Source: Solibacillus isronensis (GTDB taxonomy: Bacteria; Bacillota; Bacilli; Bacillales_A; Planococcaceae). From it: 64,000 nt of DNA. A program made the translations under genes and the position numbers. Location of the stretch: assembly GCF_023715405.1 (NCBI RefSeq), contig NZ_JAMBOC010000001.1:2108001-2172000 (forward strand). Direction: 5' to 3'. Shown here one piece after another: positions 44,463 to 54,641 of the stretch (positions are counted from its first letter, which is position 1; each line of letters opens with the position of its first letter). Under the pieces are notes generated by a model, which was not told where the DNA came from, did no database searches, and was given only the letters and a program-made list of their open reading frames with translations.

Positions 44463-45300
44463 ACTGAACCCTCCCGGCACTTCTGAACATATGGATATGC
44501 TTTTCCACATTTTCTGCAGAACCATCAATTAAAGCATTATGTAACTCGTAATAGTCTTGCATTGGTTCGAGTTCCTTTACTTTTTGTAAGGCTGCATGAA
44601 ATGTGGATGTTGCTACATTAACTTTTGCAACACCTTGTGTAATTGCTACATGAAAATCTTGCTCCGTCAATCCTGAACCACCATGTAGTACAAATGGATA
44701 CTGCAAAGCCTGTTGCAATACTTCCAAATGGTCAAAACGAATTTGTGTAGTACTTTTATAAAAGCCGTGACTATTGCCGATTGCAACAGCTAGTACATCT
44801 ACATCTACTTGGTTAAGAAACAGCTTCGCTTCATGAAGAGCCGTCAATTGTGCTTCAATATCTTCCGTACCATCTTCTGAACCGCCCACTTTTCCAATCT
44901 CCGCTTCAAATGATGCTGAATATTGGCGGGCCATTCGAGAAATTTTTTGTGACTTGGCGATATTCTCTTCAATAGGAAACATTGAGCCGTCAAACATTAC
45001 GGAAGTAAAGCCTAAATCCAATGCCTGCTTTATTACAGGCTCAGATAATCCATGATCAAGGTGAACCGCTACCGGTACAGCTGCCTCTTTCGCTGCTTGT
45101 ACCATGGCAGGTCCTATAATATGAAGAGGTGTTTGCTTTAACCGCACTTCTGCTATTTGCAGAATAATTGGGGCATTAGTACGCTCTGCCGCCTGAATGG
45201 CACCATTAATCATTTCTGTAGAGGCAACACTAAATGCGCCAATTGCATAGCCATTTTGATAAGCCTTGTCTGTAAGCTCTTTTACTGTTACAAGTGTCAT
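44455..45300 (-). CDS. iolJ: Class II aldolase IolJ (6-phospho-5-dehydro-2-deoxy-gluconate aldolase)
   Basis: Splits 2-deoxy-5-keto-gluconate 6-phosphate into dihydroxyacetone phosphate and malonate semialdehyde. The 281-aa protein is a class II (zinc) aldolase. Visible motifs are the HLDHGL metal site near residue 82, FEAEIGKVGGSEDG, and the phosphate-binding LHGGSGL followed by VAKVNVATS. By sequence alone it could be a fructose-bisphosphate aldolase; its place between iolE and iolB decides for IolJ. ATG at 45300 follows GAGGAATAG, 11 nt after the iolE stop. Confidence 0.9.
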   Translation of the reverse strand: MTLVTVKELTDKAYQNGYAIGAFSVASTEMINGAIQAAERTNAPIILQIAEVRLKQTPLHIIGPAMVQAAKEAAVPVAVHLDHGLSEPVIKQALDLGFTSVMFDGSMFPIEENIAKSQKISRMARQYSASFEAEIGKVGGSEDGTEDIEAQLTALHEAKLFLNQVDVDVLAVAIGNSHGFYKSTTQIRFDHLEVLQQALQYPFVLHGGSGLTEQDFHVAITQGVAKVNVATSTFHAALQKVKELEPMQDYYELHNALIDGSAENVEKHIHMFRSAGRVQYV

Positions 45301-45311
45301 CTATTCCTCAC

Positions 45312-46193
45312 CTACCATCCTGCATGTTCATGAATAAACTGTCTTGCATTTTTAGCATAAATCAGCGGATTTGCCTTAGCCGGATCTTGTTCCGCCTCCA
45401 CAATAATCCAGCCGGAATAATCGCTTTGCTTAATCATTTCGAAAATCGGGGTAAAATCGATTTTTCCATCCCCGGGTATTGTGAAAACCCCTTCTTTTAC
45501 TGCTGTCAAGAAGCTTAGTTGCTGTTGCTCCACCTGTACCAGTATTTCTTCACGTACATCTTTTAAATGAATATGAACAATCCGGTCCATATATTTGGTC
45601 AACACTTCATAAATGTTCTCTCGTGCAAAATACAAATGGCCGCAATCATAAAGTAGCGATACCTTTTGAGAATCTGAATGATCCATTAAGCGTGCTATAT
45701 CCCTGTTTGTCTGAATACCTGTGCCCATGTGGGGATGATAGGCAATTTTCATGCCTTTCTCTGCAGCTAAATCTCCGAGCTTCTCCAATCCATCTATCAA
45801 TAAGTTCCACTCTTTTTCTGTAAATACAGGCTGGCTTGCAGTGACTGCAATCGATGGATTTCCCTGAATGCTATTACCCTGCTCAGATACAACAATTACT
45901 TTGGCTCCCATCGCATGCAAAAAGTCTCGGTGTTCAATAAATGCCTGTGCCGAATCTTCATACGGCTTTGTTGTTAAATAGCTGCTAAACCAAGCGGCCG
46001 CAACTTGCAAATTTCGTGGTATTAAATAATGCCGCAATTCTTCCGGGTCACGCGGAAACTTATTGCCGACTTCACAACCTTTAAATCCGGCCAACGACAT
46101 CTCGCTGATACATTGTTCAAATGTAATATGGCCGCCTAGCTCAGGTAAATCATCATTTGTCCAACCAATTGGCGCAATACCCAATTCAATCAT
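45312..46193 (-). CDS. iolE: Inosose dehydratase IolE
   Basis: Dehydrates 2-keto-myo-inositol to the trihydroxycyclohexane-dione that IolD uses. The 293-aa protein is a xylose-isomerase-type TIM barrel. It opens with the family signature IGIAPIGWTNDDLPELG (here ELGIAPIGWTND), with metal-site motifs KIAYHPHMGTG, LLYDCGHLYFA, VHIHLKDV and WIIVEAEQDP. ATG at 46193 has GGAGGG 6 nt upstream and follows iolD by 11 nt. Confidence 0.94.
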   Translation of the reverse strand: MIELGIAPIGWTNDDLPELGGHITFEQCISEMSLAGFKGCEVGNKFPRDPEELRHYLIPRNLQVAAAWFSSYLTTKPYEDSAQAFIEHRDFLHAMGAKVIVVSEQGNSIQGNPSIAVTASQPVFTEKEWNLLIDGLEKLGDLAAEKGMKIAYHPHMGTGIQTNRDIARLMDHSDSQKVSLLYDCGHLYFARENIYEVLTKYMDRIVHIHLKDVREEILVQVEQQQLSFLTAVKEGVFTIPGDGKIDFTPIFEMIKQSDYSGWIIVEAEQDPAKANPLIYAKNARQFIHEHAGW

Positions 46194-46204
46194 CTACTAC
46201 CCTC

Positions 46205-48115
46205 CTAATAACTTCTTGCCTTTAATTTCTGTTGCGCATTATTTTCGTAGGCTTGCTGAATACTTTCTGACTGTGCTACTTCAGCTACTCCAACATGCCA
46301 CCATGCGTCATAGCCATCGGACATTGTTTTAGGCAGCACTTTTATATCAATCAATGTGCTGACATTGCTTTTTCTGCTTTCTGCTAGTGCACTTTCCAGC
46401 TGTTCCAATGTGTGTACCGTAAATGTTTTAGCCCCATAGCCTTCTGCAATTTTTGCATAATCAATCGCCATAACAGCCCCTTGATGATCATTTCCTTCAC
46501 GGTAGCGAAACTCTGTTTTATAGCTCGGCATACCATTACCCATTTGTAGATTGTTAATACAGCCAAATCCGGCATTATCAAACAGTAAAATATTGATTTT
46601 TTTCTGTTCCTGCAGGGAAGTTACAAATTCTGAATGTAACATTTGAAAACTGCCATCTCCAACCATTGCATATACTTCCTGTTCAGGGCTGGAAATTTTC
46701 GCACCAAGTGCAGCCGCCACTTCATACCCCATACAAGAATAGCCGTATTCCATATGATACGTATTCGGGACATTTGTTTTCCATAAACGTTGCATGTCTC
46801 CAGGTAAACTTCCGGCTGCGCCCACGACAATCGCGTCTTTATCTACTTTTTCATTGATCAGCATAAAAGCACTCGTCTGAGTCATAGTTGTCTGCAGTGT
46901 ATCGATATAATCCGGTACCTGTTCATCCAACTGACCGGCAATCTCTAGCTGTCCACCAATCTGATACGTCTGATTTTTTAAACGCTGCAGTTCTTGCTCC
47001 CATTGTTCCTTATACATATCAAGCTGATCATGCTGGGTGGTATATCCTTCTAGCAATTGCCCGAGCTTCTTGATTGCCAGTTTCGCATCCGCAATGACCG
47101 GAATTGCATCCAGTTTTTGCGCATGGAATGGTGAAGCATTAATCGCAATGAGTGGTGTTCGACCTACTAGTGATTTAGAGCCCGTTGTAAAATCGGTAAA
47201 GCGTGTACCGATTCCTATAATTAAATCCGCTTCTTTTGCAAGGGTATTGGCTACTCTGTTCCCTGTAACGCCGATTCCACCCACATTCAAACGTTCCGAT
47301 GAGACAATGGCGCTTTTTCCAGCCTGTGTTTCAGCTACCGGGATTTGGTGCGCCTTTGCAAAAGCCAATAGTTCGTTACTAGCCTCTGCATACCGGACAC
47401 CGCCCCCAGCAATGATTAGCGGTTTTTTGCTTTGACGGATCATTTCAGCGATTTGCTCCAATTGATGTTGCGCTGGTATGCGCTGGTCAATTACATGAAC
47501 CCGTTTTTCAAAGAAGCTCGCCGGAAAATCCCATGCTTCTGCTTGTACATCCTGGGGTAAACAAATCGTTACTGCCCCTGTATTTTCAACCGATGTCAAT
47601 ACTCGAAACGCATTAATCATTGCCGACATCAGCTGCTCGGGACGTGTTACACGATCCCAGTATTTACTTACAGCGCGAAACGCATCGTTTGTTGAAATCG
47701 ATAAATCGTATGTCTGTTCAATTTGCTGCAGGACCGGATCTGGCTGTCTTGTTGCAAAGACATCACCCGGTAAAAGCAATAACGGAATTTGATTTGCTGT
47801 CGCTGTTGCTGCAGCTGTCACCATGTTAGCCGCTCCCGGACCAACAGATGAAGTACATGCCATTATCTGTTTACGTAATGCCTGCTTTGCAAATCCTGTT
47901 GCCACATGCGCCATGCCCTGTTCATTACGACCTTGATAAACTACCAGTTCTCCCGGATTTTCAGCAAGTGCCTGGCCTAAGCCAAGCACATTGCCGTGTC
48001 CAAAAATCGTGAAAATACCATGTACGAAACGTTGCTCTTTTTGTTCAAAAGAAATATACTGTGCGTTCAAAAATTTGACGACCGCTTGTGCAGTGGTTAA
48101 ACGAATTGTTTCCAT
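46205..48115 (-). CDS. iolD: 3D-(3,5/4)-trihydroxycyclohexane-1,2-dione hydrolase IolD
   Basis: A thiamine-diphosphate enzyme of 636 aa that opens the inositol ring, giving 5-deoxy-D-glucuronate. It has the three-domain plan of ThDP decarboxylases. The N-terminal part ([18 protein letters not shown]), a central Rossmann-like domain ([15 protein letters not shown]) and the cofactor motif starting VGDGSFQM with the Asn of [10 protein letters not shown] about 25 residues on are all visible. Length and the NNLQMG region match IolD rather than acetolactate synthase. ATG at 48115 has GAGGTGA upstream; the gene follows iolA by 14 nt. Confidence 0.95.
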   Translation of the reverse strand: METIRLTTAQAVVKFLNAQYISFEQKEQRFVHGIFTIFGHGNVLGLGQALAENPGELVVYQGRNEQGMAHVATGFAKQALRKQIMACTSSVGPGAANMVTAAATATANQIPLLLLPGDVFATRQPDPVLQQIEQTYDLSISTNDAFRAVSKYWDRVTRPEQLMSAMINAFRVLTSVENTGAVTICLPQDVQAEAWDFPASFFEKRVHVIDQRIPAQHQLEQIAEMIRQSKKPLIIAGGGVRYAEASNELLAFAKAHQIPVAETQAGKSAIVSSERLNVGGIGVTGNRVANTLAKEADLIIGIGTRFTDFTTGSKSLVGRTPLIAINASPFHAQKLDAIPVIADAKLAIKKLGQLLEGYTTQHDQLDMYKEQWEQELQRLKNQTYQIGGQLEIAGQLDEQVPDYIDTLQTTMTQTSAFMLINEKVDKDAIVVGAAGSLPGDMQRLWKTNVPNTYHMEYGYSCMGYEVAAALGAKISSPEQEVYAMVGDGSFQMLHSEFVTSLQEQKKINILLFDNAGFGCINNLQMGNGMPSYKTEFRYREGNDHQGAVMAIDYAKIAEGYGAKTFTVHTLEQLESALAESRKSNVSTLIDIKVLPKTMSDGYDAWWHVGVAEVAQSESIQQAYENNAQQKLKARSY

Positions 48116-48129
48116 TTATCTTCACCTCG

Positions 48130-49596
48130 TTAATCTATAAATCTTGCTGTCACCATCTTTTTACGTGTATAAAATTCTACGCCGTCTTTACCATTCGCAT
48201 GTAAGTCTCCATAGAATGAATTTTTATATCCAGAGAACGGGAAGAATGCCATTGGTGCAGGTACACCTACATTGATTCCTAACATCCCTGCATCGATTTT
48301 TTCACGGAACTCACGAATAGCTAATGCACTATTTGTATATAAGCAAGCTCCATTGGCTAATGTACTCGCATTCGCTACTTCAATTGCATGAGCCAGGTCT
48401 TTTACTCGAACAATCGATAATACCGGGGCAAAGATTTCTTCTTTCCAAATGTCCATCTCTTGCCCAACATGATCAAAAATTGTTGGTCCCAAGAAGTAAC
48501 CTTCTCCTGCCGCTTCTTTGTCTTCGCGTCCATCTCTGACAACTGTTGCACCTTGAGCGATACCTGATTCAATAAATCCAAGTGTACGTTCTTTAGCCTG
48601 CTCACGAATAATCGGTCCTAAAAACACACCGTCTTCGATTCCATTTCCAATTTTAATCGTATCTGCTTTTTCTTTTAATTTCGCTACAAATTCATCCGCA
48701 ATACTTTCTTCTACCGCAACAACCGCGGCTGCCATACAACGTTCACCTGCAGAACCGAATGCAGCATTTGTAATTTCATTTGCTGCGAAGTCCAGATTTG
48801 CATCCTTTAATACTACGGAGTGATTCTTAGCACCTGCCAAAGCTTGTACGCGTTTCAAGTTTGCCGCTCCAGTTTTGTATACATATTCAGCAACCGGCTG
48901 AGATCCCACAAATGAAATCGCTTTTACTGATTTATGTTCCAGTAAACCGTTCACCACATCGTGCGCACCGTTTAAAATTGTGAAAACACCGTCTGGTAAT
49001 CCTGCTTCTTTTAACAGTTCCGCTAAACGGCTTGCTAATAATGGTGTACGCTCCGAAGGTTTTAAAACGAATGTATTACCGCAAGCAATTGCTAATGGAA
49101 ACATCCAGCAAGGAACCATCATCGGGAAATTGAATGGTGTAATTCCACCGACAACTCCGATTGGATAGCGGTACATACCCGATTCAATATTAGAGGCGAT
49201 ATCCGGTAATTGTGATCCCATCATTAATGTTGGGGCTCCAGCCGCAAACTCAACACATTCAATTCCGCGCTGTACTTCACCGTAAGCTTCAGAATACGAT
49301 TTACCGTTTTCCAATGTTACTAGCTTCGCTAACTCTTCCCAGTTTTCCACTAATAATTGCTGATATTTAAATAATATACGCGCACGTTTTGGTACCGGTG
49401 TTCTTGACCAGTCTCCAAATGCGATTTCTGCTGTTGAAACAGCGAGTTCGACATCCTCTTTTGAAGAAAGTGCTACACGGGCAATTACTTCTCCTGTCGC
49501 TGGATTGAATACATCTTCGTAACGATCACTTTTTGGCGCAACCCACTCACCATTAATATAGTTACCGATTTGTTGAATATTCTGTGAAATTTGCAT
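48130..49596 (-). CDS. iolA: Methylmalonate-semialdehyde dehydrogenase (CoA-acylating) IolA
   Basis: Oxidises malonate semialdehyde (or methylmalonate semialdehyde) with NAD and CoA to acetyl-CoA (or propionyl-CoA) and CO2, the last step of the pathway. The 488-aa protein is an aldehyde dehydrogenase with the GSAGERCMA block holding the catalytic Cys (near residue 285), [13 protein letters not shown], and the NAD-site [12 protein letters not shown]. The usual general-base Glu of other ALDHs is not in the [14 protein letters not shown] block, as expected for this CoA-dependent subfamily. ATG at 49596 has GGGGGT 6 nt upstream. Confidence 0.95.
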   Translation of the reverse strand: MQISQNIQQIGNYINGEWVAPKSDRYEDVFNPATGEVIARVALSSKEDVELAVSTAEIAFGDWSRTPVPKRARILFKYQQLLVENWEELAKLVTLENGKSYSEAYGEVQRGIECVEFAAGAPTLMMGSQLPDIASNIESGMYRYPIGVVGGITPFNFPMMVPCWMFPLAIACGNTFVLKPSERTPLLASRLAELLKEAGLPDGVFTILNGAHDVVNGLLEHKSVKAISFVGSQPVAEYVYKTGAANLKRVQALAGAKNHSVVLKDANLDFAANEITNAAFGSAGERCMAAAVVAVEESIADEFVAKLKEKADTIKIGNGIEDGVFLGPIIREQAKERTLGFIESGIAQGATVVRDGREDKEAAGEGYFLGPTIFDHVGQEMDIWKEEIFAPVLSIVRVKDLAHAIEVANASTLANGACLYTNSALAIREFREKIDAGMLGINVGVPAPMAFFPFSGYKNSFYGDLHANGKDGVEFYTRKKMVTARFID

Positions 49597-49613
49597 GTAA
49601 ATACCCCCTAGTT

Positions 49614-50597
49614 TTATTTGATATACGTTCCTTGCATAATTTTACTTTCCAATTCCTCTAATGTCGGCATTGCATCAGAGCAGCTATGTTTTGAAATTAC
49701 AATTGAAGCTGAAGCACTTCCATATTTCATGCTGTCCTCCAACGAACCACCTTGTAAATACTGGTACAGAAATGCCGAAGCATAAGAATCTCCTGCCCCG
49801 AATGTCTTTAATACAGCTGTCTCATAAATGCCACTTTGTACTTTCTCTCCCTCTTTGCTATAAGCAATGGAGCCTTTACCGCCATGCTTAATAATGACAA
49901 CATCCGCACTATAATCAAACCACTTCTGTGCTGTCACTTCATCCTCATGACTTTCCTGCAATAAAGCTTCCATCATATCGAATTCTTCACGTGTCCCTAT
50001 AATTAAATGGCATTTTTCAGCTACTAAATTATAATAAACAGCTGTTTCTCTATCAGATTCCCAAGTATATGGGCGGTAGTCTAAATCAAAGACAACTTTC
50101 GTATCATATTTTTTCGCATAATCCAGTGCTACAAAGACTGCTTCACGGGAAGGACTTTTTGCCAACGCTGTACCCGATACAAGTAACCACTTGCTTTGCG
50201 CAATTAGCTCTTCATTTACTTCTGATGAATTTAAAAGTAAATCTGCCACATTGTCACGGTACATTAAAATACTGCATTCGCTTGGACTAATAATTTCCGT
50301 AAAAGCAAGGCCGGTTACAGCACCTGTGTGATCGGTCACAATACCTTTTGTATCAATGCCTTCTTCAACAAAGTACTGATGTATGAAGCGTCCCATTTGA
50401 TCATTTGCTAATTTACCTATAAAACCTACATTCATTCCTAATCTTGCTAACCCAATAGCAATATTAGCCGGTGAACCACCTACATATTTTGTAAATGTCA
50501 TCGTCTGTTCCATCGGTCTATGAATCTCATTGGCATTCAGATCTATGCATGCCCGACCGATTGCCACAAGATCAGTTGTTTTATTTATTCGTAACAT
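49614..50597 (-). CDS. iolC: 5-dehydro-2-deoxygluconokinase IolC
   Basis: Phosphorylates 2-deoxy-5-keto-D-gluconate at O6. The 327-aa protein is a PfkB/ribokinase-type sugar kinase, with [15 protein letters not shown] near the N-terminus and the ATP-site/catalytic-base motif [12 protein letters not shown] near residue 275. ATG at 50597 is preferred because AGGAAG lies 8 nt upstream; the in-frame GTG at 50606 directly abuts that site. The gene overlaps the end of iolG by 17 bp. The order iolG-iolC-iolA-iolD-iolE differs from B. subtilis, where iolA and iolB come first. Confidence 0.93.
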   Translation of the reverse strand: MLRINKTTDLVAIGRACIDLNANEIHRPMEQTMTFTKYVGGSPANIAIGLARLGMNVGFIGKLANDQMGRFIHQYFVEEGIDTKGIVTDHTGAVTGLAFTEIISPSECSILMYRDNVADLLLNSSEVNEELIAQSKWLLVSGTALAKSPSREAVFVALDYAKKYDTKVVFDLDYRPYTWESDRETAVYYNLVAEKCHLIIGTREEFDMMEALLQESHEDEVTAQKWFDYSADVVIIKHGGKGSIAYSKEGEKVQSGIYETAVLKTFGAGDSYASAFLYQYLQGGSLEDSMKYGSASASIVISKHSCSDAMPTLEELESKIMQGTYIK

Positions 50598-51603
50598 GCT
50601 CTTCACTTCCTCTCAAAGAAACCGCTTTCCCAAACTGTAAAGAATCTTTGCAAGCCTCGGCAATAAGTTCGGCTGCATACCCATCCTGTCCACTGCAAAC
50701 AACAGGAAGCCCCATCATAATTGTTCTGTAAAATTCCAGCATTTCATCAATATAGGCTTGTGAATAACGTTCCAAAAAGAAATGATATGGTTTTTCCGCT
50801 TCGATGCCATTTGCCGTTAGCTTTGTTACATTATTTGGACGGTTATTTTCCACGTTCAGTGCTCCATCCGCCCCAAAAACTTCTAACCGCTGATCGTATC
50901 CATAGGCAGATTTCCGACTGTTTTCAATGATGCCAATTGCACCATTTTCAAACGTCAACAGCACCATTGCAGTATCAATATCACCGCATTCCGCAATTTG
51001 CTCATCAATCAAAGTAGTACCTTTAACAAATACTTCAACAATTTCAGATTGAACGATATAACGTGCCATATCAAAATCATGAATCATCATATCCATAAAC
51101 AGTCCACCTGAAGTCTTAATATAATCAATCGGTGGTGGATGAGGATCACGAGAAGTAATTCTTAAAGTATGCACTCGACCGATTTCGCCACGTTCAACTT
51201 TTTCTCTTACCGTTCTAAAGTTCTGATCAAAACGTCGATTAAACCCTACTTGTAATATAACCCCTTGCTCTTCTACCACTTGTAAAGCTTCCTTTGTTTC
51301 CTGCGCAGAAAAGCTAATTGGCTTTTCACAAAAGATATGCTTTTTTGCCATTGCCGCCTGTTTAATCAGGTCGGCATGTGTAGAAGTTGGGCTGCAAATC
51401 AGTACCGCATCAATCTCTGGATCATTAATAATATCTAATGGATTATCCGTGACCATATCAATCTCATTAGCCTTTGCCCACTGACTAATCAAGTTTTTCT
51501 GAACATCGGCGATCGCCTTTATTCGGATGTCGGGAATACGCTTTAAATTGTTAACATGCAACTGCCCTATTCTACCCGCTCCAATAACTCCCACTGTTAT
51601 CAT
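50581..51603 (-). CDS. iolG: Inositol 2-dehydrogenase IolG (Gfo/Idh/MocA family)
   Basis: Oxidises myo-inositol to 2-keto-myo-inositol with NAD, the first pathway step. The 340-aa protein starts with the Rossmann motif VGVIGAGRIGQLHVNNL. It has the family's EKPISF loop and the DMMIHDFDMARY block with the catalytic Asp/His. GGAGG lies about 10 nt upstream of ATG 51603. That ATG overlaps the stop of the regulator gene (ATGA). Of the three Gfo/Idh/MocA genes in the operon this one is closest to IolG of bacilli and sits with the other catabolic genes, so it gets the name. Confidence 0.9.
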   Translation of the reverse strand: MITVGVIGAGRIGQLHVNNLKRIPDIRIKAIADVQKNLISQWAKANEIDMVTDNPLDIINDPEIDAVLICSPTSTHADLIKQAAMAKKHIFCEKPISFSAQETKEALQVVEEQGVILQVGFNRRFDQNFRTVREKVERGEIGRVHTLRITSRDPHPPPIDYIKTSGGLFMDMMIHDFDMARYIVQSEIVEVFVKGTTLIDEQIAECGDIDTAMVLLTFENGAIGIIENSRKSAYGYDQRLEVFGADGALNVENNRPNNVTKLTANGIEAEKPYHFFLERYSQAYIDEMLEFYRTIMMGLPVVCSGQDGYAAELIAEACKDSLQFGKAVSLRGSEEHVTNK

Positions 51604-52616
51604 ACTGTTTTAACCTCCAGTTTTTTCACCGTAGCACGTTCAATTAATTTAGGTTCAAAATAAGTTAACTGAAAAGGTGATGTAATCTTTTCTTCAATTG
51701 TATCTATCAAGGATTCAACCGCTAAACGTCCCATGGCGTTGACTGGCTGAGCGATGGTTGTCAGCTGCGGGTGATAAAGCTGCGCAAAAATTGTGTTGTC
51801 AAAGCCGATAACCGAGAGATCCTCAGGAACACGGATGCCCATTTGCTGCGCAATGTTCATTAAGATAACTGCCACAATATCCGTTGTAACAAATATTGCC
51901 GAAGGAAGGTTATCCTGCTTTAACAATTGCTTTACCATTTCGATTGCGTCTTCGTATTCTGTATCCGAATGATAGATTACAGAATCATCCAGTTCATGTC
52001 CCTTTTGAGCGAAATAAGCTCTAAAACCGGCAATCCTTTGTTGCTCACTATATCTGCTCTGCTCACCTATAATCCAAATATGACGGTGTCCATTTTCATA
52101 TAAATAAGCAGCTGCCTTTTGACCGCCTTTATAATTGTCTGTTGAAATACTGAGCATCCTTTCAGAATCATTAAAAGCTGAAAACTTTACAATCGGTACA
52201 TTTCTTACATTTAATTCCATTAATATTTCATTAGAAATCTGTTCAGTAGCAATAATCATGCCGTCTACTTGTTGTCGCATGAAAAGTTGAATATTCTGAA
52301 CTTCAAGTTCGATATTATTGTACGTACTGCAAACCATCATTGTATAGCCTGACTCATGTGCATATTTTTCAATAATGCGTGTAACTTCTCCAAAGAACGG
52401 ATTCGCTATATTTGGCACGATAATGCCTAATGTATAGGTTCTCTTGCTTGTTAAGGCAGAAGCAATTGTACTAGGCTGGTAATTCAGCCTCCTCATCACT
52501 TCATTCACATGCTTAATTGTTTTCTCACTAATCCGGCCGGTACCATTTACTACTTTAGAAACAGTGGCGATTGAAACACCCGCCTCTTTTGCTACGTCAT
52601 AAATTGTACTTCCCAT
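51600..52616 (-). CDS. LacI-family transcriptional regulator of the inositol operon
   Basis: A 338-aa DNA-binding repressor or activator. The N-terminal helix-turn-helix (STIYDVAKEAGVSIATVSKV, residues 3-22) with the hinge region RRLNYQPSTIASAL is typical of LacI proteins, followed by a periplasmic-binding-protein-like sensor domain (LGIIVPNIANPFFGEVTR). ATG at 52616 has AAGGGTG 8 nt upstream; GTG at 52625 is less likely. Its place inside the operon suggests it senses inositol or a derivative and controls its own transcript through the AAGCGCTT palindrome at 58171-58178. B. subtilis uses a DeoR-type IolR for this role instead. Confidence 0.88.
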   Translation of the reverse strand: MGSTIYDVAKEAGVSIATVSKVVNGTGRISEKTIKHVNEVMRRLNYQPSTIASALTSKRTYTLGIIVPNIANPFFGEVTRIIEKYAHESGYTMMVCSTYNNIELEVQNIQLFMRQQVDGMIIATEQISNEILMELNVRNVPIVKFSAFNDSERMLSISTDNYKGGQKAAAYLYENGHRHIWIIGEQSRYSEQQRIAGFRAYFAQKGHELDDSVIYHSDTEYEDAIEMVKQLLKQDNLPSAIFVTTDIVAVILMNIAQQMGIRVPEDLSVIGFDNTIFAQLYHPQLTTIAQPVNAMGRLAVESLIDTIEEKITSPFQLTYFEPKLIERATVKKLEVKTV

Positions 52617-52634
52617 AGCCAACACACCCTTTGC

Positions 52635-53606
52635 TTACTTTGAAATTGATTTTAAGAAGTCCATAAATTCCTGGGCTGAATCTGCTGTTACAATTTCAAT
52701 CCCTGAATCAATACGCTCCTCAACCTTTTCACCGTTGATTGCTTTTATTGCATTTGAGACGCCTTCATATCCCATATTGTATGGACTTTGAGCGACTGTA
52801 CCTGTTAAGCCGCCATCTAATATTGATTGTACCGCTTCTTCCGTTCCATCGGTACCAAAGATCTTCACATCAAGTTTTTTTGCTTGCACAGCACGTAAAA
52901 CGCCTAATGCCATGTCATCATTTGCCGAAAATACAGCTTTGATATCACCATGTTTTTCAAGGATATTTTCCATTACGGACATTGCTTCTGATTTATCAGA
53001 GTTTGCAGGTTGCTCCGCTACAATCTCCATACCGGCTTCTTGTAATGCCTCTTTAGCACCTTTAATGCGGTCATCTGTGGAAGGATTCCCTAACGCACCT
53101 GAAATCAATGCCACTTTGTCTCCTTTTGTCAGCATTGCTGCCAATGCAGTTCCGCCTTCAAATCCTGCAGTATAATTATCTGTTCCGATAAATGTAACCT
53201 TACCCTCAAAATCAGCATCTGTATCAATTAATAATACCGGAATATCATTTCTTGAAGCATCTTTTACCACATTAATAATTGTATCCGGCTGTGTGGGAGA
53301 TAATAAAATGGCACTTGGATTTTGACTGATTTGGTCTTCCAGCATGTTTACTTGTTCCAATACCTCAGCTTCAGAAGATGGACCTACTACAGTTACATCC
53401 ACACCCAATTCCTGACCGGCTTTTTTTGCACCAGCCTCAACATATTTCCAATAAGGACTTGATAATGTTTTCAAAACTACTGCAACACTGGCATCCGAAC
53501 TTGAACCTGAAGCTCCTTGAACTTCACCTGATGTTTCATCTGACCCACAAGCTGTCAGTACACCGACAACCAATACGATAAGTAATAACCAATTGAATTT
53601 CTTCAT
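52635..53606 (-). CDS. Sugar/inositol ABC transporter substrate-binding lipoprotein
   Basis: Captures the sugar outside the cell for the adjacent permease. ATG at 53606 has AAGGGAG 7 nt upstream and starts a lipoprotein signal peptide with lipobox VLTAC (Cys20). The 323-aa protein is of the RbsB/xylose-binding class (VAVVLKTLSSPYWKYVEAGA at the N-terminus, PVLLIDTDADFEGKVTFIGT in the middle). myo-Inositol or a close relative is the likely ligand from operon context; ribose-type binding proteins look much the same, so this is inference. Confidence 0.9.
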   Translation of the reverse strand: MKKFNWLLLIVLVVGVLTACGSDETSGEVQGASGSSSDASVAVVLKTLSSPYWKYVEAGAKKAGQELGVDVTVVGPSSEAEVLEQVNMLEDQISQNPSAILLSPTQPDTIINVVKDASRNDIPVLLIDTDADFEGKVTFIGTDNYTAGFEGGTALAAMLTKGDKVALISGALGNPSTDDRIKGAKEALQEAGMEIVAEQPANSDKSEAMSVMENILEKHGDIKAVFSANDDMALGVLRAVQAKKLDVKIFGTDGTEEAVQSILDGGLTGTVAQSPYNMGYEGVSNAIKAINGEKVEERIDSGIEIVTADSAQEFMDFLKSISK

Positions 53607-53622
53607 AATAGCACTCCCTTTT

Positions 53623-54627
53623 TTAAGATGATTTTGATTTGCGTTGACGAAGTACATCAACAAATACTGCAGCGATGATTACAATACCGATAACAGCCAT
53701 CTGGAAATCCGCGGATACATTCAGTAAATTTAAACCGTTCCGTAATACTGCAATGATAAATACCCCTACTAATGTGCCCCATACCGTTCCGACACCGCCG
53801 AAGAAACTTGCTCCTCCAATAATTACAGCTGCAATGGCATCCAACTCATAGCCCGATCCAGCTAATGGAAAGGCGGAATTGACACGTCCTACCATCATTA
53901 ATCCGGCTAATCCTGCCATTAAACCGCTTAATGTATAAACAATAATTAACACCCGGTCTACGTTAATTCCTGAAAGTCTTGCCGCTTCTTTGTTGCCTCC
54001 GATTGCATAAATGTATCGTCCGGTTTGTGATCTTGTTAAGAACACATGGAACAGACAATAGAAAATTATTACTACTACAAAACTCACTGGGATTGGCCCC
54101 ACATATTCACTGCCGAAGTACTGAATTAAAAACGGGAAACCTGCAATTGGTGCTGCTCCGGTAATAATTAATGCAAGTCCTCTAGCAATATTCATCGTTC
54201 CCAGCGTTGAGATGAACGGGTGTGGCAGACGCAGCTTCGTTAACAGCACACCATTTAAAAGTCCAAACCCAGCACCAACAAGTAAACAAACTAGAATCCC
54301 TAAAATAGGATGCATCCCCATCGTGACTGAAACTAATCCCATCGACATAATCGAAATAGCCAAGATAGAGCCGACAGACAAGTCGATTCCTGCCGTTAAA
54401 ATCGGCAGCAGCATTCCTAGTGCAAGTAATGCATTTACAGTTGACTGTCTCGCAATATTCATTAAGTTATTTACTGTTAAAAATTTATCCGACAATGTTG
54501 TTAGGACAATCATTAAAAGAATGAGCGCCAGTAAAGATCCAAATTTACCTAATAAACCTTTGTAATTAAACCTGCTTTTCTCAGCTTCAACACTAATTTC
54601 CCCGCCTATTTCCGTTAGTTTTTCCAT
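53623..54627 (-). CDS. Sugar/inositol ABC transporter permease
   Basis: The membrane channel of the importer, 334 aa with about 8-10 transmembrane segments, RbsC family. The conserved block LSGLMAGLAGLMMVGRVNSA, EL.AIAAVIIGGASFFGG and the C-terminal NLLNVSADFQMAVIGIVI are visible. The first ~30 residues are cytoplasmic. ATG at 54627 follows AAGGGGG. A single permease gene is present, so the channel should be a homodimer. Confidence 0.92.
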   Translation of the reverse strand: MEKLTEIGGEISVEAEKSRFNYKGLLGKFGSLLALILLMIVLTTLSDKFLTVNNLMNIARQSTVNALLALGMLLPILTAGIDLSVGSILAISIMSMGLVSVTMGMHPILGILVCLLVGAGFGLLNGVLLTKLRLPHPFISTLGTMNIARGLALIITGAAPIAGFPFLIQYFGSEYVGPIPVSFVVVIIFYCLFHVFLTRSQTGRYIYAIGGNKEAARLSGINVDRVLIIVYTLSGLMAGLAGLMMVGRVNSAFPLAGSGYELDAIAAVIIGGASFFGGVGTVWGTLVGVFIIAVLRNGLNLLNVSADFQMAVIGIVIIAAVFVDVLRQRKSKSS

Positions 54628-54641
54628 TACAGTTTCCCCCT

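Noticed and set aside
44455..45300. Glycolytic fructose-bisphosphate aldolase (fbaA)
   Set aside because: The family is shared, but coupling to iolB and iolE by overlap and 11-nt spacing makes IolJ the better call.
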